Shown: positions 1-9,041, counted from the stretch's first letter. The stretch: DNA of 64,000 nt from Halomarinibacterium sedimenti (GCF_019312585.1 NZ_JAHWDP010000006.1:36196-100195), one strand, 5' to 3'. Made by a program: numbers and translations. The notes: generated by a model not told the origin, from the letters alone.

Positions 1-495
1 CAATTCTGTTATACCAATAATATTTTCTGTAAGCACTTTATTGTCTAGCAAATCATCATACCCTTGGTCTATTAAAGCTTGTTCAAAACCATCATCTGGC
101 ACCTCTATCCATTGTGGTATAGTTGTAGTAAAAGACAATTCATTACCATAATAGGTTCCCTCTTGATTGGCGACAAAGGTTCGATAGTAATAAGTAGTTC
201 CAAATTTTAAATCTTCAAGGACAGCATTTATATTTTCTCCCTGAATCTCAACAACTATATCTTCTTCCACTTTTGGAAATATAGATTCTCCATAAACAAG
301 ACCTTGAGCTAAAACAGGAGTTTCATCACAAGTATTTGTATGTATTGTTCCAGAAATAACTGCAGTATAATCTTCAATGTCACTGGCAGAAAAAGTTTCT
401 AATTGTGGATTATTTATGCAATCAATCATGGTGCTATTTTCCTTATTACAAGAAACTAAGAAGACTAAACAATAAATAACAACTTTAAATTTCAT
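1..495 (-). CDS. Partial LRR-type surface lipoprotein (C-terminus beyond window)
   Basis: The reading frame is open from the ATG at 495 to the window edge (165 codons), so the protein is cut off at its C-terminus. Residues 1-16 form a lipoprotein signal ending in the lipobox VSC (Cys16). A fibronectin-III-like segment follows (GTTYYYRTFVAN, GNELSFTTT), then the motif VPDDGFEQALID that precedes the LRRs in the upstream neighbour. It is a clear paralogue of the 502-2043 gene, and only 6 bp separate them, so they are probably co-transcribed. The LRR part itself is off-window, so calling it an LRR protein is inference from the neighbour. Ligand and role are unknown. Confidence 0.8.
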   Translation of the reverse strand, partial: MKFKVVIYCLVFLVSCNKENSTMIDCINNPQLETFSASDIEDYTAVISGTIHTNTCDETPVLAQGLVYGESIFPKVEEDIVVEIQGENINAVLEDLKFGTTYYYRTFVANQEGTYYGNELSFTTTIPQWIEVPDDGFEQALIDQGYDDLLDNKVLTENIIGITEL

Positions 496-501
496 AACAC
501 T

Positions 502-2043
502 TTAATCACAAATTGTATTAACTTCAGTCCAAGGATCTTTACACCAATAACCTGGAGGAGGAGGATCACAATTAAAACCATGTGCAGGAATAACGGGATC
601 TACTTGCACACAAAGCAAATTAGGGTTTCCGGAAATAACGAGTTCTGAAATTCCTAAATTGTTACCATTGGCCACATTTAATGAACTTAATTGGTTAACC
701 CCACACCAAAGGGCAAAAATATTCTTATGATTAGAGAAATCCAATGTAGTAATTTGATTGCCAAATATATATATATCTCTCAAACTTAAAGAGTTACTAA
801 TATCAATTGAATTTAAATTATTACAACATATGGACAAGAATACCAAATCATTGGTTTCTCCTAGATTGACTTCTGTTAATTGGTTAATTTTAGCGTCTAT
901 TGATTTTAGGAGTGGGTTCTTCGATACATCTAGGGTTAATAAAGAATTTTCATAACAACTTAAGGATTCTAATAAATAGTTTTGGCTTACATCAAGATTT
1001 TTTATTTGATTTTCACTACAGTTTAAAGAAATGAGAGCCTTATTATTTGTTACATTTAGTTCAGAAATTTGATTTCTCCAGCAATTTAAATTTGTAAGGT
1101 TAGGGTTGTTTGAAATATTTAAAGATTCAATAGTATTAAAATAACAATATAACTTCTCTAACTCTAAATTCTTTGAAACCTCTAAGGTGGAAAGAAAATT
1201 ATCCCCACAATTTAGCTCTTTTAATCCAAGGTTACTAGAAATATTCAGAGATGGTAAAAGATTATGCGAACAATCTAGTATTTCTAGGGTAGGGCATTGG
1301 TTGACTTCTAATGAGGAAATTTGATTCCTGTTACAATAAAGTTCTTCTAAATTATTATTATTTCCAACATTAAGATAATTGATAGAATTAAAACTGCAAT
1401 CAATAATTTTTAAATTTGTGTTATTTGTTAAATCTAAGGTCTTAATATCATTTTGTCTACAATTAAGCACTTCTAAAGCTACGAAATCTTGAATCCCAGT
1501 TAAGTCTGTCACTATTGTTGATTGCCCTGAAACAGGTTCTAAATCAAGCTCTGTAATAAAATTTATATTTTCAGTTATAACATAGTCGTCAAGTAAATCA
1601 TCATAATCCAAATCGATTAATTTTTGTTCAAAAACATCATCAGGTACATAGGTTAATTGTGGAACAGTCGTTGTAAATGAAACTTCATTCCCATATAGAG
1701 TTTTTGTAGGAGAAGTTAAAAAAGTTCTGCAATAATAGGTTGTACTACTTGTAAGGTTTTCAACTCCACTTGTTATATTATTTTGACCTGTAACTTCAGC
1801 TATTATATCATTAATTGTAGGGGATGGACTAGTGCCATAGACAAATCCTTGGGAGGTTATGGAAAAACCATCACAATTTGGCTTATTAATTACCCCATTT
1901 AATGTAACGCTTTGGTAATTAACATTTGTAGCTTCAAGGGTTTCTAGGGTAATTGTATCATCACAAACAGAAACCCCATCGTCGTTATTTTTATTACAAG
2001 AAAAAAAGATGAATAGAATAATAAGGTAAAGGTGGTTTTTCAT
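502..2043 (-). CDS. Leucine-rich-repeat lipoprotein
   Basis: 513 aa. The N-terminus is a lipoprotein signal with lipobox FFSC (Cys16), so the protein should be anchored in the outer membrane or exposed at the surface. Residues about 30-125 are fibronectin-III-like (LTSSTTYYCRTF, GNEVSFTTT). From about residue 185 come some 13 tandem 21-residue repeats of the pattern LxxLxCxxNxLxxLDVSxNxx, the Cys-containing bacterial LRR that forms a right-handed solenoid. The C-terminus (WCKDPWTEVNTICD) is Cys-rich and lacks a type IX sorting domain. Such proteins usually bind proteins or glycans, but no partner is evident. The start lies 18 bp after the rpsU terminator, so expression may come from read-through or a weak local promoter. 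Confidence 0.88.
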   Translation of the reverse strand: MKNHLYLIILFIFFSCNKNNDDGVSVCDDTITLETLEATNVNYQSVTLNGVINKPNCDGFSITSQGFVYGTSPSPTINDIIAEVTGQNNITSGVENLTSSTTYYCRTFLTSPTKTLYGNEVSFTTTVPQLTYVPDDVFEQKLIDLDYDDLLDDYVITENINFITELDLEPVSGQSTIVTDLTGIQDFVALEVLNCRQNDIKTLDLTNNTNLKIIDCSFNSINYLNVGNNNNLEELYCNRNQISSLEVNQCPTLEILDCSHNLLPSLNISSNLGLKELNCGDNFLSTLEVSKNLELEKLYCYFNTIESLNISNNPNLTNLNCWRNQISELNVTNNKALISLNCSENQIKNLDVSQNYLLESLSCYENSLLTLDVSKNPLLKSIDAKINQLTEVNLGETNDLVFLSICCNNLNSIDISNSLSLRDIYIFGNQITTLDFSNHKNIFALWCGVNQLSSLNVANGNNLGISELVISGNPNLLCVQVDPVIPAHGFNCDPPPPGYWCKDPWTEVNTICD

Positions 2044-2061
2044 TGCATTTTTTTTAAATAT

Positions 2062-2101
2062 AAAAAAATCCGCTGAAACATTTGCTGCTCCAGCGGATTT
2101 A
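2062..2101 (-). terminator. Intrinsic terminator after rpsU
   Basis: A 10-bp perfect stem (AAATCCGCTG / CAGCGGATTT) is followed on the minus strand by a run of seven T. It sits directly between the rpsU stop and the start of the LRR lipoprotein gene on the same strand. Confidence 0.9.
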
Positions 2102-2121
2102 TAAATTATTAAAACTGAATA

Positions 2122-2316
2122 CTAAATTTCCTCAGCGTCACGTAGTCCTTGAATGTACTGCGCTTTCTGAACTTGCTTTCTGCGTTTTACAGAAGGTTTA
2201 GTAAACTGTTGTCTATCTCTTAATTGACGCATCGTGCCCGTTTTGTCGAACTTACGCTTAAAACGCTTTAGCGCTCTATCAATATTTTCTCCGTCTTTTA
2301 CTGGTATTATTAACAT
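2122..2316 (-). CDS. rpsU: 30S ribosomal protein bS21
   Basis: 64 aa, starting MLIIPVKDGENIDRALKRFK, with the basic, Arg/Lys-rich helical sequence typical of bS21. The start at 2316 is chosen over an in-frame upstream codon because AGGAGGTGAT lies just before it at proper spacing. bS21 binds the 30S platform near the 16S 3' end. In Bacteroidota it helps bury the anti-SD sequence, and this mRNA is one of very few here with a strong SD, which fits autoregulation (see findings). It ends at its own terminator. Confidence 0.97.
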   Translation of the reverse strand: MLIIPVKDGENIDRALKRFKRKFDKTGTMRQLRDRQQFTKPSVKRRKQVQKAQYIQGLRDAEEI

Positions 2317-2320
2317 AGTG

Positions 2321-2332
2321 TCATCACCTCCT
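2321..2332 (-). promoter_or_regulatory. Strong Shine-Dalgarno of rpsU
   Basis: Reading on the minus strand, AGGAGGTGAT is complementary over 10 nt to the usual 16S anti-SD (ATCACCTCCT). The spacing from GGAGG to the ATG is 10 nt. Other starts in the window that I inspected lack such a match. Confidence 0.9.
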
Positions 2333-2346
2333 CTCTTTAGGGACGG

Positions 2347-2354
2347 CAAATATA
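2347..2354 (-). promoter_or_regulatory. Promoter -7 element of rpsU
   Basis: TATATTTG matches the Bacteroidota -7 consensus TAnnTTTG and lies 31 nt upstream of the rpsU ATG, leaving a leader just long enough for the SD. I see no TTG at the expected -33 distance. Confidence 0.6.
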
Positions 2355-2395
2355 AAAAGTAATTTATAATTAGCGTAAAATAAAATGCAAAAAGT

Positions 2396-3823
2396 TTATT
2401 CCTTAAATAATGAAGCCCGTTTGCTTAAATCCCTAATAAGCTTTTCTTCTTCGGCACTTTCAAGTAGGACGTTGTAATTTCTCCAAAATCCTTCATTGTA
2501 TGGCCGTGGTGCAAAAATATCTGAAGACCATTCTTTACGCAATGATTCTGAAATAATTTCTGGATCTTGAATGACTTCTGAAAATAGAATCTCCTGAATG
2601 GTATAGTAATACTGTTCGTCTTTATCAATTCCCTGCTCCTCTTCATTCTTCTCTCTATCCGAAGATCGATCCCCAATGTTCACCAATTTTGGTGTTTCGT
2701 AATACAAATAACTTGGGTACATTTTATCATTGTATTCTCTATATGTTATAACAAGTTTATGATTTACATTCGTATCAAACAAACTTTTACTTCGTCTTTT
2801 TTGCACATCGGAAGCCGCAACGAGTTCGTATTCTAATTTCTTCACCGCATAATTATCGTAATAAATATAGATCCACCCTTTGGCTTCGAAACCTTCGTTG
2901 TAAACATTTTCAGTATTTAAACCAACAAAATCTTTACTTTTTGTGATTCTTATTTTGTACAATTTTCGACCATCATCCACTAAGATAGTATCTAACACAA
3001 ATTGATGCTTGTCTAGCATTCCTTTTCCAAACAAGGCATCGTGAGTGTTGGAATTACGAATTAAATTTAGTTGTCCTTTAAATAAATTTTCAACACCAGT
3101 AAGTCTACTATCATTCCATTTAATAGCATTTACTAAGGTTTTGGTTTTAATGGTATCTCTAAGAAGATTTTTTGACCTCAACTTTTTATTTCCACCGTGG
3201 TATCTTAGATAGGACGCGTATGCAAAGAGACTATCCACATCACGTAAATCGTAACTCTTTCTGTTTTCGTCAACGTTTATTTTTAAATTCTTCCTTGAGC
3301 CTGAAGCAAAACTAGAATCATATAGTGTAAGTGCACTTTCAATAAGCCATTTGTATTCTTTTTTGTTTCGCTCTCTATGTCTTAAAAATCCCTTTTGAAG
3401 ATAGGGCTCATTTGGCATATTGCGATCCAATCTTTCCATGGCTCTTACCACTATTCCGTTCCCATCGGTGGGTCTAGGGTCTGCCACAATAAGTACTTCA
3501 TCCAATGAGGCAATATCCTCTTCTAGAAATACCTCTTGGGTATTATCAAATTCACTTACCAAGGTTTTAAAGCTTTTAAAGCCAATTGAAGAAATTACCA
3601 AAGTATCATTCTTGTGCTCCTGTGGAACCAACAACACAAACTTTCCATCAATGTTACTCACCGTACCTATGGTCGAATTTTGCACGTACACACTAGCGCT
3701 TTCAATAGGCTCGAAGGTTAAAAAATCTGAAATTTTGCTTTTGATTTCAATTTGCCCATAGGTATTTATAAAAAATAGGCTAATTAATAAAGTTAAGAAA
3801 TGCTTTGAATAACGATACTTCAT
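2396..3823 (-). CDS. Carboxypeptidase-regulatory-like domain protein
   Basis: 475 aa with a signal peptide (cleavage expected around NTYG-Q24). Residues about 25-110 form a CarboxypepD_reg-like beta-sandwich (SASVYVQNSTIGTVSNIDGKF, VISSIGFKSF, followed by ASLDEVLIV). This is the domain often found at the N-terminus of SusC-like receptors, but here no TonB plug or barrel follows. The remaining 360 residues are a soluble region common in Flavobacteriaceae with no assigned activity. It is probably periplasmic or outer-membrane associated. It lies 28 bp after the acyl-CoA dehydrogenase gene on the same strand, so co-transcription is possible but no functional link is evident. Confidence 0.8.
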   Translation of the reverse strand: MKYRYSKHFLTLLISLFFINTYGQIEIKSKISDFLTFEPIESASVYVQNSTIGTVSNIDGKFVLLVPQEHKNDTLVISSIGFKSFKTLVSEFDNTQEVFLEEDIASLDEVLIVADPRPTDGNGIVVRAMERLDRNMPNEPYLQKGFLRHRERNKKEYKWLIESALTLYDSSFASGSRKNLKINVDENRKSYDLRDVDSLFAYASYLRYHGGNKKLRSKNLLRDTIKTKTLVNAIKWNDSRLTGVENLFKGQLNLIRNSNTHDALFGKGMLDKHQFVLDTILVDDGRKLYKIRITKSKDFVGLNTENVYNEGFEAKGWIYIYYDNYAVKKLEYELVAASDVQKRRSKSLFDTNVNHKLVITYREYNDKMYPSYLYYETPKLVNIGDRSSDREKNEEEQGIDKDEQYYYTIQEILFSEVIQDPEIISESLRKEWSSDIFAPRPYNEGFWRNYNVLLESAEEEKLIRDLSKRASLFKE

Positions 3824-3851
3824 CTTTAAAGTTTAAGTTGTTAGTAGGTCG

Positions 3852-5018
3852 TTAGGTTGCTGGCTTATATGTTTTACCATCAATTACCATTTTGGCAATA
3901 ATCTCTCTCAAAATCTCCGATGTACCACCACCAATAGGACCTAGTCTACTATCACGCAATAACCTTGCCATTGGGTAGTCCTCCATATAGCCATAGCCTC
4001 CTAAAAGTTGCAGACACTCGTAGGCAACCTCATCGGCTACTTTGGTAGAAAATAGTTTCGACATGGTTGCTTCTTTCACCACATATTGTCCTTCGCCTAA
4101 ACTCTTAGCTACATTATAATTAAAGGTTTTGGAAATTTCAACTTCTGTAGATAAATCTGCCACTTTATGTCGTAGGGCTTGAAATTTTGAAATACTCTGT
4201 CCAAAAGCCATCCGGTCTTTCATATATTGAATAGTATATTCCAACGCCCATTCACTTCTTGCGTGTGCATTAATCCCCATCACCAATCGCTCTAATGCAA
4301 AGTGTTGCATGATGTAAGGGAAGCCCATATTTTCTTCTCCCATTAGGTTTTCCGCAGGAATTTTCACATTGTCAAATGCTATTTCGCCAGTATCGCTCGC
4401 TCGCCATCCCAATTTATCCAGTTTTGTGGCAGAAATCCCAGGAGTGTCCCTATCTATTACAAATATACTTATACCTTTATTACCAAGTTCGGGTTTAGTT
4501 TTAGCTGCTACAATTAAATAATCGCTATAGACCCCATTTGTAATGAACGTTTTTGAACCATTAATTATATAATGGTTTCCGTCTTTTACGGCTGTAGAAC
4601 GCATCCCACTTACATCACTTCCTCCAAAAGGTTCTGTAATGCAAAGACAACCCATTTTTTCACCAGAAATACTTGGCGCTAAATACTTTTCTTTTTGAGC
4701 TTCATTTCCTTCCTTTTCAAGATGCGTCATAGCTAAATAGGTATGTGCCCACATGGCTGCCGCAAAACCACCACTATTTAATCGTTGCATTTCTTCAAGA
4801 AAAATAACCATGTAGAAAATGTCTAAGTTTAGTCCACCATATTTCTCAGGATAGGAAATTCCAAAGTAGCCCATTTCGCCCATTTTCTTCCATATAAAAC
4901 GGTCTATGGTTCCGGTTTTTTCCCACGTATCTATATGTGGCGCTACCTCCTTTTGAAGGAAATCGCGAAAGGTCTTTCTAAAATATTGATGTTCTTCGGT
5001 AAAATATTGATCATTCAT
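3852..5018 (-). CDS. Acyl-CoA dehydrogenase
   Basis: 388 aa, full length for the FAD-dependent acyl-CoA dehydrogenase family, which introduces the alpha-beta double bond in acyl-CoA beta-oxidation or branched-chain catabolism. The N-terminal helical domain, the middle beta-domain (CITEPFGGSDVSGM, NGSKTFITNG) and the C-terminal helical domain (LLGGYGYMEDYPMARLLRD) are all present. The usual YEGTSEI active-site motif reads IGGGTSEI, so the Glu there is missing. The motif ALERLV carries Glu243, the position used as base in isovaleryl-CoA and long-chain enzymes. Substrate chain type is therefore uncertain. Confidence 0.93.
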   Translation of the reverse strand: MNDQYFTEEHQYFRKTFRDFLQKEVAPHIDTWEKTGTIDRFIWKKMGEMGYFGISYPEKYGGLNLDIFYMVIFLEEMQRLNSGGFAAAMWAHTYLAMTHLEKEGNEAQKEKYLAPSISGEKMGCLCITEPFGGSDVSGMRSTAVKDGNHYIINGSKTFITNGVYSDYLIVAAKTKPELGNKGISIFVIDRDTPGISATKLDKLGWRASDTGEIAFDNVKIPAENLMGEENMGFPYIMQHFALERLVMGINAHARSEWALEYTIQYMKDRMAFGQSISKFQALRHKVADLSTEVEISKTFNYNVAKSLGEGQYVVKEATMSKLFSTKVADEVAYECLQLLGGYGYMEDYPMARLLRDSRLGPIGGGTSEILREIIAKMVIDGKTYKPAT

Positions 5019-5043
5019 CTATTTGCACGCTTTAAAAGTCTTC

Positions 5044-5068
5044 AATTTCCCGAAGCTTTTGGGAAATT
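5044..5068. repeat. Inverted repeat in the HhH / acyl-CoA dehydrogenase junction
   Basis: AATTTCCC and GGGAAATT form an 8-bp stem around a 9-nt loop containing AAGCTT. It overlaps the stop codon of the HhH gene. There is no long T run on either side, so this is more likely a processing or stability hairpin than a strong terminator. Confidence 0.5.
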
Positions 5069-5945
5069 ATTCTGCTAGCAAATATAGTTTAATTAGCTGT
5101 AATTTTTGAACGGTAATTCCTTCAATTTTTGATAATTCATCCAAATTCCCAATACCATTTCTCAAGTGAACAAATTCCCAAATATCTTTTGCAAGGGCAA
5201 ATGAAATACCTGGAAGCGTTGCAATATCCGAAGCCGACGAATGATTGATATTCATTTTTTGAATTTCTTTTGGTGTTTTTACGGTAAACTTATTTAGTGC
5301 TCTTTGAACTACCGAAGCATCTAAACCATACACAAAATAAAGTTGGACATCATCTGTAAACCCACCTAATTTGTTGCGATATTCAATAATTCTATTACTT
5401 AATGCATCTCCTATACCACTCACTTCCATTAACTGTTCTTTTGTAGCCAGGTTTAAATCTGTTTTTTCAGAAAATGATAGTACTTTATTATACGAATTTG
5501 TCTTAGTATTCCTTTTGGGATTGGTTACCCACTCTGGAAACTTAAAATAAGGGCTTATTGAGTCCAACCAGTTTTGGTTTACTCCGGTAACTTTCTTAAA
5601 ATCTGAAACTGAATTAATCCACTTTCCGTCTTCCCTAAAAGTCTTTAGTTTATCGTATTCTTCCGTTTTCATCCCTAACGTATACGCTTTAAAATCGGTA
5701 ATGAAATTAGGATTAAAAGGATATAACTTGGGTTTTCTTTTATCAAGTTCAACCTTACGAAGCGAATCCATTTCTATTTGAAGTAGTAATACTTTAGGGG
5801 TGTCTATTTTGAAAGATGATTCAGAAGAAAAACTAAAGAAATAATTAAGGTAGATAAGCAGAATAATTAGTGCCGACAAAAGTAAAATCCCACTTTGTTC
5901 ACTTCTACTGAACCGTAAGTGGGATTTTAAAAAATTTTGAAACAT
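5067..5945 (-). CDS. Helix-hairpin-helix protein, ComEA-like
   Basis: 292 aa. One N-terminal membrane segment (residues about 19-38, ILLLSALIILLIYLNYFF) is followed by repeated helix-hairpin-helix units: LNLATKEQLMEVSGIGDAL (about 155-190) and a second set with ATLPGISFALAKDIWEF (about 235-285). ComEA-type proteins bind double-stranded DNA outside the inner membrane during uptake. Here the family is only inferred from the HhH pattern and membrane anchor; no competence genes adjoin it. Confidence 0.8.
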   Translation of the reverse strand: MFQNFLKSHLRFSRSEQSGILLLSALIILLIYLNYFFSFSSESSFKIDTPKVLLLQIEMDSLRKVELDKRKPKLYPFNPNFITDFKAYTLGMKTEEYDKLKTFREDGKWINSVSDFKKVTGVNQNWLDSISPYFKFPEWVTNPKRNTKTNSYNKVLSFSEKTDLNLATKEQLMEVSGIGDALSNRIIEYRNKLGGFTDDVQLYFVYGLDASVVQRALNKFTVKTPKEIQKMNINHSSASDIATLPGISFALAKDIWEFVHLRNGIGNLDELSKIEGITVQKLQLIKLYLLAE

Positions 5946-6003
5946 AACTCCACATTTTAAATGCTAACGGGGAGTTAATAGACTATAAATTTAAAAAAAT
6001 ATT

Positions 6004-7707
6004 TTAATCATTTAAAGCATCTCGTTTTAATTTAATAGCATCGAGATAGCGATTTAATTGCTTTTTCACTACTGGGAATAAGAAGTATAACCCAATCATA
6101 TTAGGGAATACCATAGCAAAAATCATTGCATCAGAGAAATCCCAAATAGATTGCATACTTGCTGCCGCACCAATAACGATAAATGTTAAGAATAAAATTT
6201 TATACACCAAATCGGCTCTTTTACCTCTTCCAAAAAGGAATTTCCAAGATTGTAATCCATAATACGACCAAGAAATCATGGTTGAAACTGCAAATAATAC
6301 CACCGCAATAGTTAAGAATATATTTGAATAAGGAATAAACTCTGCAAATGCCTTAGCTGTTATTCCAGCTCCTTCATAAGAAATACCATCTATAATAGCA
6401 ACTCCTTCACCTGTAATATCTCCATATTCAAAATATCCGCCAAAATTAAATATAATGATCACTAGTGCTGTCATGGTACAAATCACTACAGTATCGATAA
6501 AAGGTTCAAGCAAAGCAACTAGTCCTTCACTAGCAGAATACTTAGTACGAACAGCAGAGTGAGCAATGGAAGCAGAACCTGCTCCAGCTTCGTTTGAGAA
6601 GGCCGCTCGTTTAAATCCTACTAATAATACACCAATTAAACTTCCCACACCAATTGCAGTAGGGTTAAAAGCTTCAGTTATAATAAGTGAGATAGCATCA
6701 TCTATCAGTCCAAAATTACTGAAAATGATATACAAACAAGCGAGTATGTAAAAGACTGCCATAAAAGGAACTACTCTTTCTGTTACTGAAGCAATTCGCT
6801 TAATACCGCCAATAATGATAATACCTACAAAGAATGCAAGCACTAATCCTATAATGGTTCCAGCCATAGTGCTTTCAGTTCCAAACATTTCTTTAAGTAC
6901 TATGGTCGCCTGATTCGATTGTGCAGCATTACCTCCTCCAAAAGATCCTCCAATACAGAAAATAGCAAAGAATACCGCAGCTATTTTACCAAGGGTAGCA
7001 AATCCCTTTTCCTTAAGTCCTTTTGTTAAGTAATACATAGGACCCCCATAAACGGTTCCATCTTCACCAACATCTCTATATTGAACTCCAAGTGTACATT
7101 CAACAAATTTTGTAGACATTCCTAATAACCCACAAACTATCATCCAAAATGTAGCTCCTGGTCCACCTAATGCAATAGCTAGAGCAACACCGGCAATATT
7201 TCCGTTACCAACAGTACCTGAAACAGCTGTTGCCAATGCCTGAAAATGACTTACTTCACCATCGCTACTTTCATCACGTATGGTGTCTCTAATATCTCCA
7301 TCTATAGCAAGTTCATCATCAAGCGTACCAATGTGGTGATCTATGTCATCTACTTTGTTCATATCGACTCCTTGAGCAATTCCATCTTCACCGTACAATA
7401 TTTTTGCACCGTGCTTTTCAATGTCCTCATATTTTCCTCGCACTGTATTTATTGCTTTTCCAAAAAACCGAATATTTGGAAATCCAAAATAAATAGTAAA
7501 GAAAGCTGCACTACCTACCAAAAGCACAATTATAAAAGGCACATTTGGATACACTTCAAAAAAGATTACATTAGAAAAAAAGCTAGAAACAGGTGCAAAT
7601 GCTTGATCTATCTTTTGGTCTATACCAATTTCTTCAGTTGCAGTTTCTTGCGCAAAAGTTACTATTGGAATAATAAAACTTAGAATGGAAAGAAGGAATT
7701 TCTTCAT
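6004..7707 (-). CDS. Alanine/glycine:cation symporter (AGCS family)
   Basis: 567 aa from the ATG at 7707. A longer in-frame start exists upstream but would precede the natural signal-like sequence MKKFLLSILSFIIPIVTFAQ. Around ten hydrophobic segments and the family signatures GNGNIAGVALAIALGGPGA and FKRAAFSNEAGAGSASIAHSA identify a Na+- or H+-coupled alanine/glycine transporter of the inner membrane. An N-terminal extension with a cleavable-looking signal and an Asp-rich insertion (about residues 100-150) make it longer than the usual 450 aa, as is common in this phylum. Confidence 0.93.
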   Translation of the reverse strand: MKKFLLSILSFIIPIVTFAQETATEEIGIDQKIDQAFAPVSSFFSNVIFFEVYPNVPFIIVLLVGSAAFFTIYFGFPNIRFFGKAINTVRGKYEDIEKHGAKILYGEDGIAQGVDMNKVDDIDHHIGTLDDELAIDGDIRDTIRDESSDGEVSHFQALATAVSGTVGNGNIAGVALAIALGGPGATFWMIVCGLLGMSTKFVECTLGVQYRDVGEDGTVYGGPMYYLTKGLKEKGFATLGKIAAVFFAIFCIGGSFGGGNAAQSNQATIVLKEMFGTESTMAGTIIGLVLAFFVGIIIIGGIKRIASVTERVVPFMAVFYILACLYIIFSNFGLIDDAISLIITEAFNPTAIGVGSLIGVLLVGFKRAAFSNEAGAGSASIAHSAVRTKYSASEGLVALLEPFIDTVVICTMTALVIIIFNFGGYFEYGDITGEGVAIIDGISYEGAGITAKAFAEFIPYSNIFLTIAVVLFAVSTMISWSYYGLQSWKFLFGRGKRADLVYKILFLTFIVIGAAASMQSIWDFSDAMIFAMVFPNMIGLYFLFPVVKKQLNRYLDAIKLKRDALND

Positions 7708-7803
7708 AATGGGTTTTTTAGTTAGTATTTGTTTTTCAGCACAGCAAGATGCTAAAAAAAATAGCTTTTTCAAATTTTTACTGAGTATTAATTACCGTAT
7801 ATC

Positions 7804-8814
7804 TTAAACTTGGTACTGTGCTTTTAAACTTTCAATTTGATTTGGCCGACCAATTAAAATCAATTTAGAGTCTTTTTTCAAAATAAGGGAAGCTTCTGGG
7901 TTGACTATATACTCTCCTTCCGGAGTTTTATACCCAATAATAGAACATCCTGTTTTTTTACGAATATCTAAGTCTTTAATGGCCTGTTCCTTTCCACTTG
8001 GACACACTTTTTCAAATGGAATTTGCTCCACAAAAATACTATCTTCCTCTCCTGATACTGTAAGATTGTCTAAAAACTCTACCAAATCTGGAACAACCAC
8101 TAAGGATGCCATGTGGTCCCCTCCTATCTTATCTGGCATAATGACATTGTCTGCCCCAGCTAATTTCAATTTTTTATAACTAGTCTCCTCTGTAGCGCGA
8201 CTTATTATTTTTAAGTTTTTATTAATCTGTCTTGCAGAAAGCACCACAAAGAGATTATCTGCATCACTAGGCAAAGCGCAAATTAATGTCGCGGCTCTTT
8301 CAATTCCTGCCTTTAATAAAACTTCGTCTTCATTGGCATTCCCTGTTACAAATAAGTGATCTTCATCAGAAAAGCGCTCTACCACTTCTTCATTCATTTC
8401 TACCACTACATATTCCTTATTGTATGCTTCTAATTTCTGAACTGCTTGCATCCCGTTTCTTCCAAAACCACAAATAATAACATGGTCGCGAAGATTGTCT
8501 ATTTTCTGTTGCACTTTTTTTTGTCTTAAGTTACCAATATTGCTCTTACTTAAAATATATTCGGATATTACACTTATAGCATATCCAACGATAAAGATAC
8601 TTGAAAGAATAAGAAATGAAGTGAAAATCTTTTCAGAAGCACTCATTGGGTGTAACTCCCCAAACCCTACCGTAGTAATTGTAATCACAGTCATATATAC
8701 TGCATCAATCCACAGGTAATTATAAAAGAACTTAAAGCCAAAAATCCCCATAAAAAACACGAGGATTAACAACCCTAAAGCACCCATTATTTTTGATTGA
8801 AAGAACGCTCTCAT
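7804..8814 (-). CDS. Two-TM potassium channel with RCK (TrkA) domain
   Basis: 336 aa. The first membrane helix (about 10-30), pore loop with selectivity filter TVGFGE (48-53) and second membrane helix (about 64-84) are followed by a Rossmann RCK/TrkA-N domain (VIICGFGRNGMQA, about 112-124) and a C-terminal TrkA-C-like domain. This is the MthK-like architecture, a ligand-gated K+ channel of the inner membrane. The upstream PspC gene overlaps its start (ATGA), so the two are translationally coupled. Confidence 0.93.
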   Translation of the reverse strand: MRAFFQSKIMGALGLLILVFFMGIFGFKFFYNYLWIDAVYMTVITITTVGFGELHPMSASEKIFTSFLILSSIFIVGYAISVISEYILSKSNIGNLRQKKVQQKIDNLRDHVIICGFGRNGMQAVQKLEAYNKEYVVVEMNEEVVERFSDEDHLFVTGNANEDEVLLKAGIERAATLICALPSDADNLFVVLSARQINKNLKIISRATEETSYKKLKLAGADNVIMPDKIGGDHMASLVVVPDLVEFLDNLTVSGEEDSIFVEQIPFEKVCPSGKEQAIKDLDIRKKTGCSIIGYKTPEGEYIVNPEASLILKKDSKLILIGRPNQIESLKAQYQV

Positions 8815-9041
8815 AGATCAAAAACTGAACTTCTTTTGGTATATACCAAATCTTTAATCTTTAGCCAAAAGGCAAGTACTAAATATAGCGCAAATCCCGC
8901 CCCAAAGGTCGCAAAGGTCACATAAATAAAAGAAAGCCGAACGGTCTTGGCACGCATCCCTAATCGCTCGGCCAATCGAGAACTTACATAAAAGCCTCTT
9001 TTTTCGAAGTAATGACGTATGTTGTATACCATTTGAAGCAT
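8811..9041 (-). CDS. PspC-domain small membrane protein
   Basis: 76 aa. Residues about 10-70 form a PspC domain: a basic N-terminal part (SSRLAERLGMRAKTVRLSF) followed by a hydrophobic helix (YVTFATFGAGFALYLVLAFWL). PspC-like proteins sit in the inner membrane and take part in envelope stress responses. Translation could also begin at codon 4 (ATG at 9032). Its stop overlaps the ATG of the K+ channel gene, suggesting a two-gene operon linking membrane stress with ion flux, which is inference. Confidence 0.88.
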   Translation of the reverse strand: MLQMVYNIRHYFEKRGFYVSSRLAERLGMRAKTVRLSFIYVTFATFGAGFALYLVLAFWLKIKDLVYTKRSSVFDL

